Assembly: GCF_000819805.1 (NCBI RefSeq)
Contig: NZ_CDCE01000011.1
Span: forward strand, 102,924-154,920
Source: Aeromonas diversa CDC 2478-85
GTDB taxonomy: Bacteria; Pseudomonadota; Gammaproteobacteria; Enterobacterales; Aeromonadaceae
Direction of reading: 5' to 3'
DNA length: 51,997 bases
Below, in pieces: positions 37,854 to 46,189 of the stretch. Every line of letters starts with the position of its first letter. The first letter of the stretch is position 1. Both the position numbers and the translations under genes were made by a program. The notes under the pieces were generated by a model. It was given only the letters and a program-made list of their open reading frames with translations, made no database searches and was not told the origin of the DNA.

Positions 37854-40019
37854 GTGGCACGCACTATTATGCTTATCCCGGTCGGCACCGGTGTCGGCGT
37901 GACTTCCGTGAGCCTCGGCGTGGTTCGCGCCATGGAGCGTCACGGTGTCAACGTGAGCTTCTTCAAGCCGGTCGCCCAACCGCGTCCGGGCGAAACCGGA
38001 CCCGAGCGCTCCAGCGCCGTCATCCGCGCCGCCGCCAACATCAATCCGCCCGAGCCGTTCGCTCTCTCCTACGCCGAGAACATGATCACCACCAGCAACA
38101 CCGATATCCTGCTGGAAGAGATCGTGGCCCGCTTCGAAGAGCACGTGAAAGCCAGCGGCGCGGAAGTGGTGGTGGTCGAAGGCCTGGTTCCGACCGACAA
38201 GCAACCCTTTGCCAACAAGCTGAACTACGATGTCGCCAAGGCGCTGGACGCCGACATGGTATTCGTGACCCATCCGGGCAACGACTCCAGCCAGAAGCTC
38301 AAAGAGCGCATCGAGCTGGCCTGCTCCAACTTCGGCGGCGTCGCCAACAAGCGCATCGTCGGCTGCATCATCAACAAGGTCGGTGCACCGGTTGACGAGC
38401 ACGGCGTAACCCGCCCCGATCTGACCGAGATGTTCGAAGCTCACCACCAGGGTGCCGATCCGGCGCACAACCTGGAAGTGCTGCAAGTCTTCGGCAAGAG
38501 CCCGCTGCGCATCCTGGGTTGCATCCCCTGGAACACCCAGCTGATCGCCCCGCGCGCCAAGGATCTCGCCAAGCACTTGGCCGCCAAGATCATCAACAAG
38601 GGTGAGCTCGACGCTCGCCGCCTGCAGACCGTGACCTTCTGCGCCCGCTCCATTCACAACATGGTCGAGCACTTCCGTCCGGGCAGTCTGCTGGTGACCT
38701 CCGGCGACCGCTCCGACGTGATCGTCTCCGCCTGCCTGTCCGCCATGAACGGCACCAAGCTGGGCGCTCTGCTGCTGACCGGTAACTACCATCCGGAGCC
38801 GCAGGTGATGGCCCTGTGCCAACAGGCCATGGCCACCGGCCTGCCGATCATGATGATTGGGACCAACACCTGGCAGACCGCCGTCAGCCTGCAGAACTTC
38901 AACGTCGATATCCCGGAAGATGACCGCGAGCGTATCGAGCTGGTGCAGGACTATGTGGCCGGTCACATCGACAAGCACTGGATCGAGTCTCTCTCCGCCA
39001 AGTCAACCCGCTCCCGCCGCCTGAGCCCGCCGGCCTTCCGTTACCAGCTGACCGAGCTGGCTCGCCAGGCCAACAAGCGCGTGGTGCTGCCGGAAGGGGA
39101 AGAGCCGCGGACCATCAAGGCCGCCGCCATCTGTGCCGAGCGTGGCATCGCCCGTCCGGTGCTGTTGGGTAACCCGGAAGAGATCCGTCGCGTCGCCGAT
39201 CAGCAAGGCGTGATCCTGACCGATCGCGTCGAGATCCTCGATCCGGTAGAAGTGCGCGAGCGCTACGTGAGCCGCCTGGTCGAGCTGCGCAAGAACAAGG
39301 GCATGACCGAAGTGGTCGCCCGCGAGCAGCTGGAAGACAACGTGGTGCTGGGCACCATGATGCTGGAGCGCAACGAAGTCGACGGCCTAGTCTCCGGCGC
39401 GGTACACACCACCGCCAACACCATCCGTCCGCCGATGCAGATCATCAAGACAGCCCCGGGCTCTTCCCTGATCTCCTCGATCTTCTTCATGCTGCTGCCG
39501 GATCAGGTGCTGGTCTACGGTGACTGTGCCATCAACCCGGACCCGAGCGCCGAGCAGCTGGCCGAGATCGCCATCCAGTCCGCCGAATCGGCCGCCGCCT
39601 TCGGCATCGAGCCACGCGTGGCCATGATCTCCTACTCGACCGGTACCTCTGGCGCCGGCGCCGATGTGGACAAGGTACGCGAAGCAACCCGCATCGCCCA
39701 GGAGAAGCGCCCGGATCTGGTGATCGATGGCCCGCTGCAGTACGACGCGGCCATCATGGAGAACGTGGCCAAGTCCAAGGCTCCGAACTCCCCGGTTGCC
39801 GGCAAGGCCACCGTGTTCGTGTTCCCGGATCTGAACACCGGCAACACCACCTACAAGGCGGTACAGCGCTCCGCCGAGCTGGTCTCTATCGGTCCCATGC
39901 TGCAAGGCATGCGCAAGCCGGTCAACGACCTCTCCCGTGGCGCCCTGGTAGACGATATCGTCTACACCATCGCCCTGACCGGGATCCAGGCTGCCCAACA
40001 GGACGCAGCCCAGGCCTGA
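37854..40019 (+). CDS. pta: Phosphate acetyltransferase
   Basis: A 721-aa enzyme making acetyl phosphate from acetyl-CoA. The N-terminal P-loop-like/DRTGG regulatory part runs to about residue 385 ([20 protein letters not shown] at the start). The C-terminal PTA_PTB catalytic domain runs from about 390 to 715 ([44 protein letters not shown]). Long two-part form like E. coli (714 aa). GTG start with AAGGGG about eight bases upstream. With AckA it forms the acetate overflow pathway and the acetyl-phosphate pool. Confidence 0.98.
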   Translation: MARTIMLIPVGTGVGVTSVSLGVVRAMERHGVNVSFFKPVAQPRPGETGPERSSAVIRAAANINPPEPFALSYAENMITTSNTDILLEEIVARFEEHVKASGAEVVVVEGLVPTDKQPFANKLNYDVAKALDADMVFVTHPGNDSSQKLKERIELACSNFGGVANKRIVGCIINKVGAPVDEHGVTRPDLTEMFEAHHQGADPAHNLEVLQVFGKSPLRILGCIPWNTQLIAPRAKDLAKHLAAKIINKGELDARRLQTVTFCARSIHNMVEHFRPGSLLVTSGDRSDVIVSACLSAMNGTKLGALLLTGNYHPEPQVMALCQQAMATGLPIMMIGTNTWQTAVSLQNFNVDIPEDDRERIELVQDYVAGHIDKHWIESLSAKSTRSRRLSPPAFRYQLTELARQANKRVVLPEGEEPRTIKAAAICAERGIARPVLLGNPEEIRRVADQQGVILTDRVEILDPVEVRERYVSRLVELRKNKGMTEVVAREQLEDNVVLGTMMLERNEVDGLVSGAVHTTANTIRPPMQIIKTAPGSSLISSIFFMLLPDQVLVYGDCAINPDPSAEQLAEIAIQSAESAAAFGIEPRVAMISYSTGTSGAGADVDKVREATRIAQEKRPDLVIDGPLQYDAAIMENVAKSKAPNSPVAGKATVFVFPDLNTGNTTYKAVQRSAELVSIGPMLQGMRKPVNDLSRGALVDDIVYTIALTGIQAAQQDAAQA

Positions 40020-40037
40020 TCACCTCAGTGACGGTAT

Positions 40038-40063
40038 AAACCCCGCTTCGGCGGGGTTTTTTT
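40038..40063 (+). terminator. Terminator of ackA-pta
   Basis: AAACCCCGC pairs with GCGGGGTTT around a TTCG tetraloop, followed by seven T residues, 19 bases after pta. Confidence 0.93.
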
Positions 40064-40065
40064 AT

Positions 40066-40439
40066 GCTCGTTTGATCTCAGGGATCAACATGGTGGATCC
40101 GCGAGAGGATCCTGCGCCCCCTTGTCCCCCGAGGCCTAAGGAAAGAGCAATCACTCACCCACCGGCAATCCCTTGCACAAGGAGGCCACATTCTGAAACA
40201 GAAATAAAATCTTCATATAAATCATACAAATAAAAAGAGAAACACGGCTAATCTACAGAGTTTTCCACAGATTTTGTGGATAGTTTTCAGATCTTTTGAA
40301 AGAAAATAACGTCAACAAGCCTCGCACCAAGGCCCCGCCCGCCACCTCGGTCAGAGCCAAACAAGCTCAAGTAATACAACAACTTGTTCCCTTTTTTGGG
40401 AATGACTAGAGTAATGGGCACAGAGGTAAAGGAGCCGAC
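40066..40439. other. AT-rich gap between pta and the YfcH-like gene
   Basis: No coding frame of note. The stretch 40190-40315 is much richer in A and T than its surroundings. It holds an inverted pair of DnaA-box-like 9-mers, TTTTCCACA (40261-40269) and, on the other strand, CTATCCACA (40283-40275), each one mismatch from TTATNCACA. It may contain the promoter of the next gene. Confidence 0.45.
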
Positions 40440-41336
40440 ATGAAGATCCTGATCACCGGAGGAACCGGTTTTATTGGCCGTAAATTGGTCGCCCTACTCA
40501 AGCAACAGCACGATCTGGTGATCCTGAGTCGGGATCGCCCACGCGCCTGGCAATTACTCGGCCACGATCTCGATATCATCGACAACCTGGATCGCCTCGA
40601 CAATCTGGATGGCTTCGACGCCGTGATCAACCTGGCCGGTGAACCCATCGCCGCCGGGCGATGGAGTGAAGAGCGCAAGCAGCTGCTGTGTGACAGCCGC
40701 TGGTTGCTGACCGAGCAGCTGATCGATCTGATCCAGCTCTCCGAGATCCCCCCTCGCGTCTTGATCAACGCCTCTGCCGTCGGCTGGTATGGCCGACAAG
40801 GCGCAGCCCCCATCGATGAGTCGTGCCAGCAGCCTCACCTCGAGTTCACCCATCAGCTCTGCCAACGCTGGGAATCCCTTGCCCTGCAGGCGCGCAGCAG
40901 GCAGACCCGGGTTTGTGTGCTGCGGATCGGTATCGTGCTCGGCAAAGAGGGAGGGGCGCTGGCCAAGATGCTGCTACCCTACCGGCTGGGACTGGGCGGC
41001 CCCATGGGCTCGGGGGAGCAGATGATGAGCTGGGTCCACCAGCTGGATCTCGTACGTGCCATCCTGTTTCTGCTCGAGCACGAGGAGTGCCAGGGGATCT
41101 ACAACGGCACGGCGCCCCATCCGGTGAGCAATCGACAATTTAGCAAGACCCTGGCCACCGCGCTGCACCGTCCCCACCTCTTGCACGTGCCGGCCACCCT
41201 GCTGCGCCTGACCATGGGCGAGGCGAGCGATCTACTGCTGACCGGTCAGGCTGTGCTGCCAACCCGGCTGCAGGAGGCGGGGTTTCGCTTCAACTATCCC
41301 GAGCTGGCACCCGCCCTCACCGAGCTGTTGGCCTGA
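40440..41336 (+). CDS. yfcH: TIGR01777-family epimerase, YfcH-like
   Basis: A 298-aa NAD(P)-binding extended SDR. ITGGTGFIGRKLV at the N-terminus is the dinucleotide loop. INLAGEPIAAGRW and INASAVGWYGRQG are family signatures, and a DUF1731-type C-terminus (about residues 247-295) ends it. Substrate is unknown; annotated E. coli YfcH is the closest named relative. AAGGAG precedes the ATG. It converges with the ybbP gene 20 bases away. Confidence 0.92.
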   Translation: MKILITGGTGFIGRKLVALLKQQHDLVILSRDRPRAWQLLGHDLDIIDNLDRLDNLDGFDAVINLAGEPIAAGRWSEERKQLLCDSRWLLTEQLIDLIQLSEIPPRVLINASAVGWYGRQGAAPIDESCQQPHLEFTHQLCQRWESLALQARSRQTRVCVLRIGIVLGKEGGALAKMLLPYRLGLGGPMGSGEQMMSWVHQLDLVRAILFLLEHEECQGIYNGTAPHPVSNRQFSKTLATALHRPHLLHVPATLLRLTMGEASDLLLTGQAVLPTRLQEAGFRFNYPELAPALTELLA

Positions 41337-41356
41337 ACCCGGTAGAGACCGCGCAG

Positions 41357-43792
41357 TTAGAGCGGCTGTCCCATAGTACGTAATCGTCCACTCAGGGTGC
41401 CGCCGAGCAGATGGCGGCGCCACCCCTGACCGACCAGGGTCACCAGCAGCGCCCCCAGCAGGGGCAATCCCATCCAGATCTCGGGGTGCCAGGTGGCCGA
41501 GCCAGAGAACCACCACACCTGCAGGAAGAGCACGCCGCCCTCGGCAATCAGGGCGGCGCACAGTCCTGCAACGGCGCCCGTTATCATCAACTCCCAACTC
41601 AGCATGCCCGAGAGCAAGGGCCCCGACGCACCAAGCGTGCGCATCAGGATGAGCTCACCGCGCCGCGCCGCCAGGGATGCCTGGGTCTGGGCCAGCAATA
41701 CCAGCAAGGCGGCGACCGTCACCAACCCCAGCATCAGCGCCAAGGCCCGGCTCACCTGAGCCGAGACCGCAGAGAGCCGCGTGATGAGATCCTCCACATC
41801 GATGAGGCTGACGGTCGGATAATGGCGCACCAGCTCCAGCTCCGCCGATTGCGCTCCAGCGGGTAACCGATAGCTGCCCATCCAGGTGAGGTTGAAGGGC
41901 GCCAGCAGATCCGGTGAGAAGATCATGAAGAAGTTGGGACGCAAGGAATCCCAGCGGATGGCCCGCAAACTGGTCACTGTGGCCGTGAAGGCACGCCCCT
42001 CTATGGTGAAGCCGAGAGTATCCCCCAGCCGGATGCCGAGCCTGGCCGCCACCTCGGCGTCCACCGACACCTGGCCTGGGCCATGTCGCCACTCCCCGGC
42101 CGTGATGCGATTGCCAAATGGCAGGGTCTCTGTGGTGGTGAAGTTAAGCTCGCGCTCTATACCCTCGCGCCCGGGTTTGCCCCCCGAGGCCACCGCCTCG
42201 CCGGCGATGCTGGTCAGGCGGCCGCGCACCATGGGGTAGAAATCTGAGGTCTTGGCGCCGGCCTCCTTGAGCAGAGCCAGCACAGGGATGCGCTCTTCTG
42301 GCATCAGGTTGACCAGGAAGCGGTTGGGGGCATCGGCCGGCAGATGGCGGTCAATGTCACCGATGAGGTCACTGCGCACCGCCCACAGCAGCCCCAGCAG
42401 CAGCAGGGCGAGGGAGAAACCGGCCAACTGGAACAGGCCGCGTCCGCGCTCGCGAGCCATGCGCCCCACCGCCAGGCGCAGAGAACGCGGCCCACCGACC
42501 CCTCGCCCTAACCGCAGCAATAGCAGCCCCAGCAGAGCCAGCAGTCCCATCAGCAGTGCCATGCCACCGATGAGACCCAGCGCAAGCAGACCGTCTCCCA
42601 TCAATCCCCACACCAACAGGAACAGGCCGAGCAGTCCCACCGGGATGGCCCAATGGCCCGCGATGTCGGCCTCGACCTCTTTACGCAGCACCCGTAGCGG
42701 GGGAATGCGCAGCAGGCGCAAGAAGGGAATGAGGGAGAGCATCAGGGTGATGAAGAGCGCCACCGCCATGGCCAGGGCGAAGGGCCGCCACGAGGGCGGT
42801 GGCAGCTCGGCAGGCAGCAGCCCCTGCAACGTCATCAGCGCTATCCCCTGCACCACCAGCCCGAGCAACAACCCTATGCCACCGCCGATCAATGTCAGGC
42901 CGAGCAACAGAGCGCCGAGCAGGCGCCACAAGGTGGCGCGCGTTGCCCCCAGGGTCTTGAGCAGGGCCACCATGCCGGTCTGGCGCTCGGCGAAGTGGCG
43001 GACGGCGATGGCCATGGCCAGTGCGCCGAGCAAGACACCGGTGAGAGCGGCCAGACGAAAGAAGCGTTCGGCATTGGCGAGCGTTCTGCCGCTGCGGCTA
43101 TCGCCACTCTCGGGTGTGAGCCAGCTTATCCCTGCCTCCTTGGGCCGCGTTCGATCCAGTGCGGGCAGCTGGTCACGCCCGGCCTGTAGCAAATAGCGCC
43201 ACTCCTGACGGCTTCCCGGCAGCAGGGCGCCGATACGCACCAGGTCGGCCTCATGCACCAGCGCACGTGGCGCCAACTGGAAGGGGCTGAAGCCCTGATC
43301 CGGCTCCTCCAGCAGGGTGGCCGCCACCGTAAGGGTCGCATTGCCTACCTCGACCCGATCGCCCACGCGGGCACCGAGCAGCGGCATCAGGCGGGGCGAC
43401 AACCAGATAGTTCCCGGTGCGAGCGTGACGACGGGGTCCCGCTTGAGCGAGCCGTAGAATGGGAATCCTGACGGTACGGCACGCAGAGAGGCGAGTTGGA
43501 ACGCCTCTTGGTGAAACAGCATGGTGTTGAAGCTCACCGTGGTCTGCACCCGAGTCCCCGCCTGCTGCCAACCATCGAGTCGCGACTGAGGGAGTGCTCT
43601 GGGGCTGACCAGCACTCTGTCGCCCCCGATAAACTCGCGTCCCGAGGCCTTGAGACCCGCATCCAGCCGGTCGGCCAGGAGCGCCACGCTCACCACGCAG
43701 GTCACACACAGGGCCAGCGCCAACACAAACCAGCGCAGCTCTCCCTGCCACCCCTCTCGCCACAACAGACGCAAGGCCAACGGCTGGGTCAT
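41357..43792 (-). CDS. ybbP: ABC transporter permease YbbP
   Basis: An 811-aa FtsX/MacB-type permease with about ten membrane spans and two large periplasmic domains. MTQPLALRLLWREGW begins it, with a first span near residues 22-42 and two FtsX domains. ATG 43792 overlaps the ybbA stop by four bases (ATGA) and has AGGAGG upstream; the in-frame extension to 43846 would run back into ybbA. It matches E. coli YbbP (804 aa). YbbA-YbbP is thought to be a lipoprotein or envelope-stress type ABC system; its substrate is unknown. Confidence 0.95.
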   Translation of the reverse strand: MTQPLALRLLWREGWQGELRWFVLALALCVTCVVSVALLADRLDAGLKASGREFIGGDRVLVSPRALPQSRLDGWQQAGTRVQTTVSFNTMLFHQEAFQLASLRAVPSGFPFYGSLKRDPVVTLAPGTIWLSPRLMPLLGARVGDRVEVGNATLTVAATLLEEPDQGFSPFQLAPRALVHEADLVRIGALLPGSRQEWRYLLQAGRDQLPALDRTRPKEAGISWLTPESGDSRSGRTLANAERFFRLAALTGVLLGALAMAIAVRHFAERQTGMVALLKTLGATRATLWRLLGALLLGLTLIGGGIGLLLGLVVQGIALMTLQGLLPAELPPPSWRPFALAMAVALFITLMLSLIPFLRLLRIPPLRVLRKEVEADIAGHWAIPVGLLGLFLLVWGLMGDGLLALGLIGGMALLMGLLALLGLLLLRLGRGVGGPRSLRLAVGRMARERGRGLFQLAGFSLALLLLGLLWAVRSDLIGDIDRHLPADAPNRFLVNLMPEERIPVLALLKEAGAKTSDFYPMVRGRLTSIAGEAVASGGKPGREGIERELNFTTTETLPFGNRITAGEWRHGPGQVSVDAEVAARLGIRLGDTLGFTIEGRAFTATVTSLRAIRWDSLRPNFFMIFSPDLLAPFNLTWMGSYRLPAGAQSAELELVRHYPTVSLIDVEDLITRLSAVSAQVSRALALMLGLVTVAALLVLLAQTQASLAARRGELILMRTLGASGPLLSGMLSWELMITGAVAGLCAALIAEGGVLFLQVWWFSGSATWHPEIWMGLPLLGALLVTLVGQGWRRHLLGGTLSGRLRTMGQPL

Positions 43793-44475
43793 GCTCCCTC
43801 CTGTGCGACGAGTCGGCCGGCTGCAATCTCCAGACGGCGGCCACAACGCTGCGCCAACGCGGGATCATGGGTCACCACCAACAGGGTGGTGCCGTGTTGC
43901 CGATTAAGTTCGAACAGGAGATCTATGATGCGCTCGCCCGTCTTGCTATCGAGGTTACCGGTCGGCTCGTCGGCGAGCAGCAGCTCTGGCTGGCCGATAA
44001 AGGCGCGCGCCAGGGCGACCCGCTGCTGTTCCCCGCCGGATAGGCGTGGTGGCAAATGATGCAAGCGGGCGCCGAGGCCCACCTGTTCGAGCAGGGTGCG
44101 AGCCCGGGGCTCGGCATCCCGCTCCCCCCGTAGCTCGGCGGGAAGCATCACGTTCTCGAGGGCCGTCAGGGTCGGCAGCAGCAGGAAGGACTGAAAAACA
44201 AATCCCAGCTGCTCTGCGCGCAGGCGCGCCCGCCCCTCCTCGTCAAGGGCGCCGAGGTCCTGCCCCTTGATGAGCACCTCACCCCGACTCGGCAGATCCA
44301 GCCCCGCCAGCAGCCCGAGCAGCGTCGACTTGCCCGAGCCGGAGGCCCCGAGCAGGGCGACCGTCTCTCCTGCCTTGACTTGCAAGGAGATCCCCTCAAG
44401 GATGGTGAGGCGCTCCTGCCCGAGGGAGACCGTCTTTTCAACACGTCTAGCTTCGATAATGGGAGTCAATGTCAT
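43789..44475 (-). CDS. ybbA: ABC transporter ATPase YbbA
   Basis: A 228-aa LolD/MacB-type ATPase. Walker A is GASGSGKSTL, the Q-loop VFQSFLL, the signature LSGGEQQRVALARAF, Walker B LLLADEPTGNLD and the switch VTHD. The length equals E. coli YbbA, and its N-terminus aligns with the ATG at 44475. AGGA is eight bases upstream. The start codon overlaps the tesA start on the other strand by two bases inside one CATG. Confidence 0.96.
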   Translation of the reverse strand: MTLTPIIEARRVEKTVSLGQERLTILEGISLQVKAGETVALLGASGSGKSTLLGLLAGLDLPSRGEVLIKGQDLGALDEEGRARLRAEQLGFVFQSFLLLPTLTALENVMLPAELRGERDAEPRARTLLEQVGLGARLHHLPPRLSGGEQQRVALARAFIGQPELLLADEPTGNLDSKTGERIIDLLFELNRQHGTTLLVVTHDPALAQRCGRRLEIAAGRLVAQEGA

Positions 44476-45082
44476 GGGGCGTATCCTGATTGCCTTGTTC
44501 TGTTATTGGGGATCCATCGCACTGGTCCAGGCGCAGAGTCTGCTGATTCTGGGGGACAGCCTGAGTGCCGGCTATCAGATGCCCGTGGAGAAGAGCTGGC
44601 CAGCCCTGCTCCAGAGCCGCTGGCAGAGCGAGGGGCTGGCCCATAGAGTCATCAATGTCAGCATCAGTGGCGAGACCACTCAGGGGGCCGTGGCCCGGCT
44701 GCCAAGCCTGCTCGAGGAGCACAAACCGGACTGGGTGTTGATCGCGCTGGGCGGAAACGACGGCCTGCGCGGCTTCCCTCCCCCCGTGACCAGGCGCAAC
44801 CTCAAGACGCTGATCGGGGATAGCCAACAATCCGGTGCCCAGGTTGTTCTCACCCAGATCCGGCTCCCGCCCAATTATGGTGCCCGCTACACCCGGCAAT
44901 TCGAACAGCTCTATCCCGAGCTGGCACAGGCTTACCGCCTCCCGCTCCTCCCCTTCTTCCTCGATGAAATAGCATTAAGGCCTGAACTCATGATGAATGA
45001 CGGCATCCATCCCAAGGCCGAGGCACAGCCACAGATAAGGGACAGGGTCGCCGAGTTTCTTGCTCCCCTTCTGGCCCCATAA
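44474..45082 (+). CDS. tesA: Periplasmic thioesterase I / lysophospholipase L1
   Basis: A 202-aa SGNH hydrolase with a signal peptide (MGRILIALFCYWG, cleaved near VQA-QS). The nucleophile Ser is in ILGDSLSAGY (block I), followed by GGNDGLRGF (block III) and the Asp/His pair in NDGIHPKAEAQP. It acts on acyl-CoAs and lysophospholipids. ATG 44474 has GGGAG eight bases upstream; ATG 44459 is the alternative but would make the overlap with ybbA 17 bases. Head-to-head with ybbA as in E. coli. Confidence 0.95.
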   Translation: MGRILIALFCYWGSIALVQAQSLLILGDSLSAGYQMPVEKSWPALLQSRWQSEGLAHRVINVSISGETTQGAVARLPSLLEEHKPDWVLIALGGNDGLRGFPPPVTRRNLKTLIGDSQQSGAQVVLTQIRLPPNYGARYTRQFEQLYPELAQAYRLPLLPFFLDEIALRPELMMNDGIHPKAEAQPQIRDRVAEFLAPLLAP

Positions 45083-45087
45083 AACGA

Positions 45088-45106
45088 AGGGGGCTTATCG
45101 CCCCCT
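45088..45106. terminator. Hairpin between tesA and cheV
   Basis: AGGGGGC (45088-45094) pairs with GCCCCCT (45100-45106) around TTATC, between the convergent genes. Flanking T-runs are short, so its use as a terminator is only likely. Confidence 0.6.
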
Positions 45107-45108
45107 CT

Positions 45109-46047
45109 TCACATGATCTGCCGCAGCCGCTCCTGCGCCACCTGCACCAGCAGGTCGGGCTGGAACTTGGAGATGAATCGATCACACCCCACCTTCTTGA
45201 CCATGGCCTCGTTGAAGCTACCGCTTAGTGAGGTGTTGAGGGTGATGAAGAGATCGGACATGCGGGGATCGCCGCGCACCTCGGCGGTGAGGCGATAGCC
45301 ATCCATCTCGGGCATCTCGGCATCGGTGATCATCAGCAGGATCTCGTCGGTCACCTTCTTGCCGCTGTCGCACCACCCCTTGAGCAAGTCGAGCGCCTGC
45401 CGCCCATCCTGGCACTCGATCACCTGTAGCCCCAGCTGGCTGAGGGTATCACGCACCTGGGCCCGCGCCGTGCTCGAATCATCCACGATCAATACCTTGC
45501 GGCCATTCATCTCGGGCAGGATCTCCCGATCCAGCACCTCTTCGGAGATGGTGACGTCATAGGTGAGGATCTCGGCCAGCACCTTCTCCACATCGATGAT
45601 CTCGACGATCTGCTCCTTGTCTCCCTCTCGCACCCGCGTGATCGCGGTGAGGTAGTTAGAGCGGCCAGCGGTGCGCGGTGGAGGCAGGATGTCTTTCCAT
45701 GTCATGTTGACGATGTGGGCCACCTGGCCGACCAGAAAGCCCTGCACGGTCCGGTTGTACTCGGTGATAATCAGATTGGACTCGGTATCGGTCTGCATGG
45801 GACGCAGACCGATGGCGCCGCGCAGATTGATGACGGGGATCGAGGCCCCCCGGATATTGGCCACCCCACAGATGTTGTGATGAGAACCGGGCATCTTGTT
45901 GAGCGGGGGAAGCTTGACCACCTCACGCACCTTGAAGACGTTGATGGCAAACATCTGGTGAGAGCCGAGCCGGAACATGAGCAGTTCCAGGCGATTTTCC
46001 CCGACCAGTTGAGTTCGCTGATCCACTGAATCCAATATGCTTGCCAT
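45109..46047 (-). CDS. cheV: Chemotaxis protein CheV
   Basis: A 312-aa coupling protein with an N-terminal CheW domain (about residues 20-160, NRLELLMFRLGSHQMFAINVFKVREV) and a C-terminal receiver domain (about 185-310, VLIVDDSSTARAQVR and the phospho-Asp motif MITDAEMPEMDG). It links chemoreceptors to CheA and adapts by phosphorylation. ATG 46047 gives MASILDSVDQRTQLV, as in Salmonella CheV; GGAAG lies about eight bases upstream. It fits with pomAB elsewhere in the window as motility genes. Confidence 0.96.
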   Translation of the reverse strand: MASILDSVDQRTQLVGENRLELLMFRLGSHQMFAINVFKVREVVKLPPLNKMPGSHHNICGVANIRGASIPVINLRGAIGLRPMQTDTESNLIITEYNRTVQGFLVGQVAHIVNMTWKDILPPPRTAGRSNYLTAITRVREGDKEQIVEIIDVEKVLAEILTYDVTISEEVLDREILPEMNGRKVLIVDDSSTARAQVRDTLSQLGLQVIECQDGRQALDLLKGWCDSGKKVTDEILLMITDAEMPEMDGYRLTAEVRGDPRMSDLFITLNTSLSGSFNEAMVKKVGCDRFISKFQPDLLVQVAQERLRQIM

Positions 46048-46142
46048 ACAATCACTTCCATCCGGGCTCATGACAGTCTCTAGTATAGAGTCCCCTGCGC
46101 ACGAAAGTCAGACGCTTTTTCCATCATCTCCCCTGCGCCATG

Positions 46143-46170
46143 AAAAAAAAGCGGGGACAAAGTCCCCGCC
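46143..46170 (-). terminator. Terminator of the chitinase gene
   Basis: GCGGGGAC pairs with GTCCCCGC around AAA (46151-46169); on the minus strand eight T residues follow. Confidence 0.92.
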
Positions 46171-46189
46171 TATCTATTTGATTTAACTA

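Noticed and set aside
40261..40283. Chromosomal origin of replication
   Set aside because: Two imperfect DnaA-like boxes only; no mnmG, mioC or dnaA neighbours and no box cluster.
44267..44473. Long N-terminal extension of tesA
   Set aside because: It lies on the antisense of ybbA and has no signal peptide at its start; ATG 44474 gives a normal TesA.
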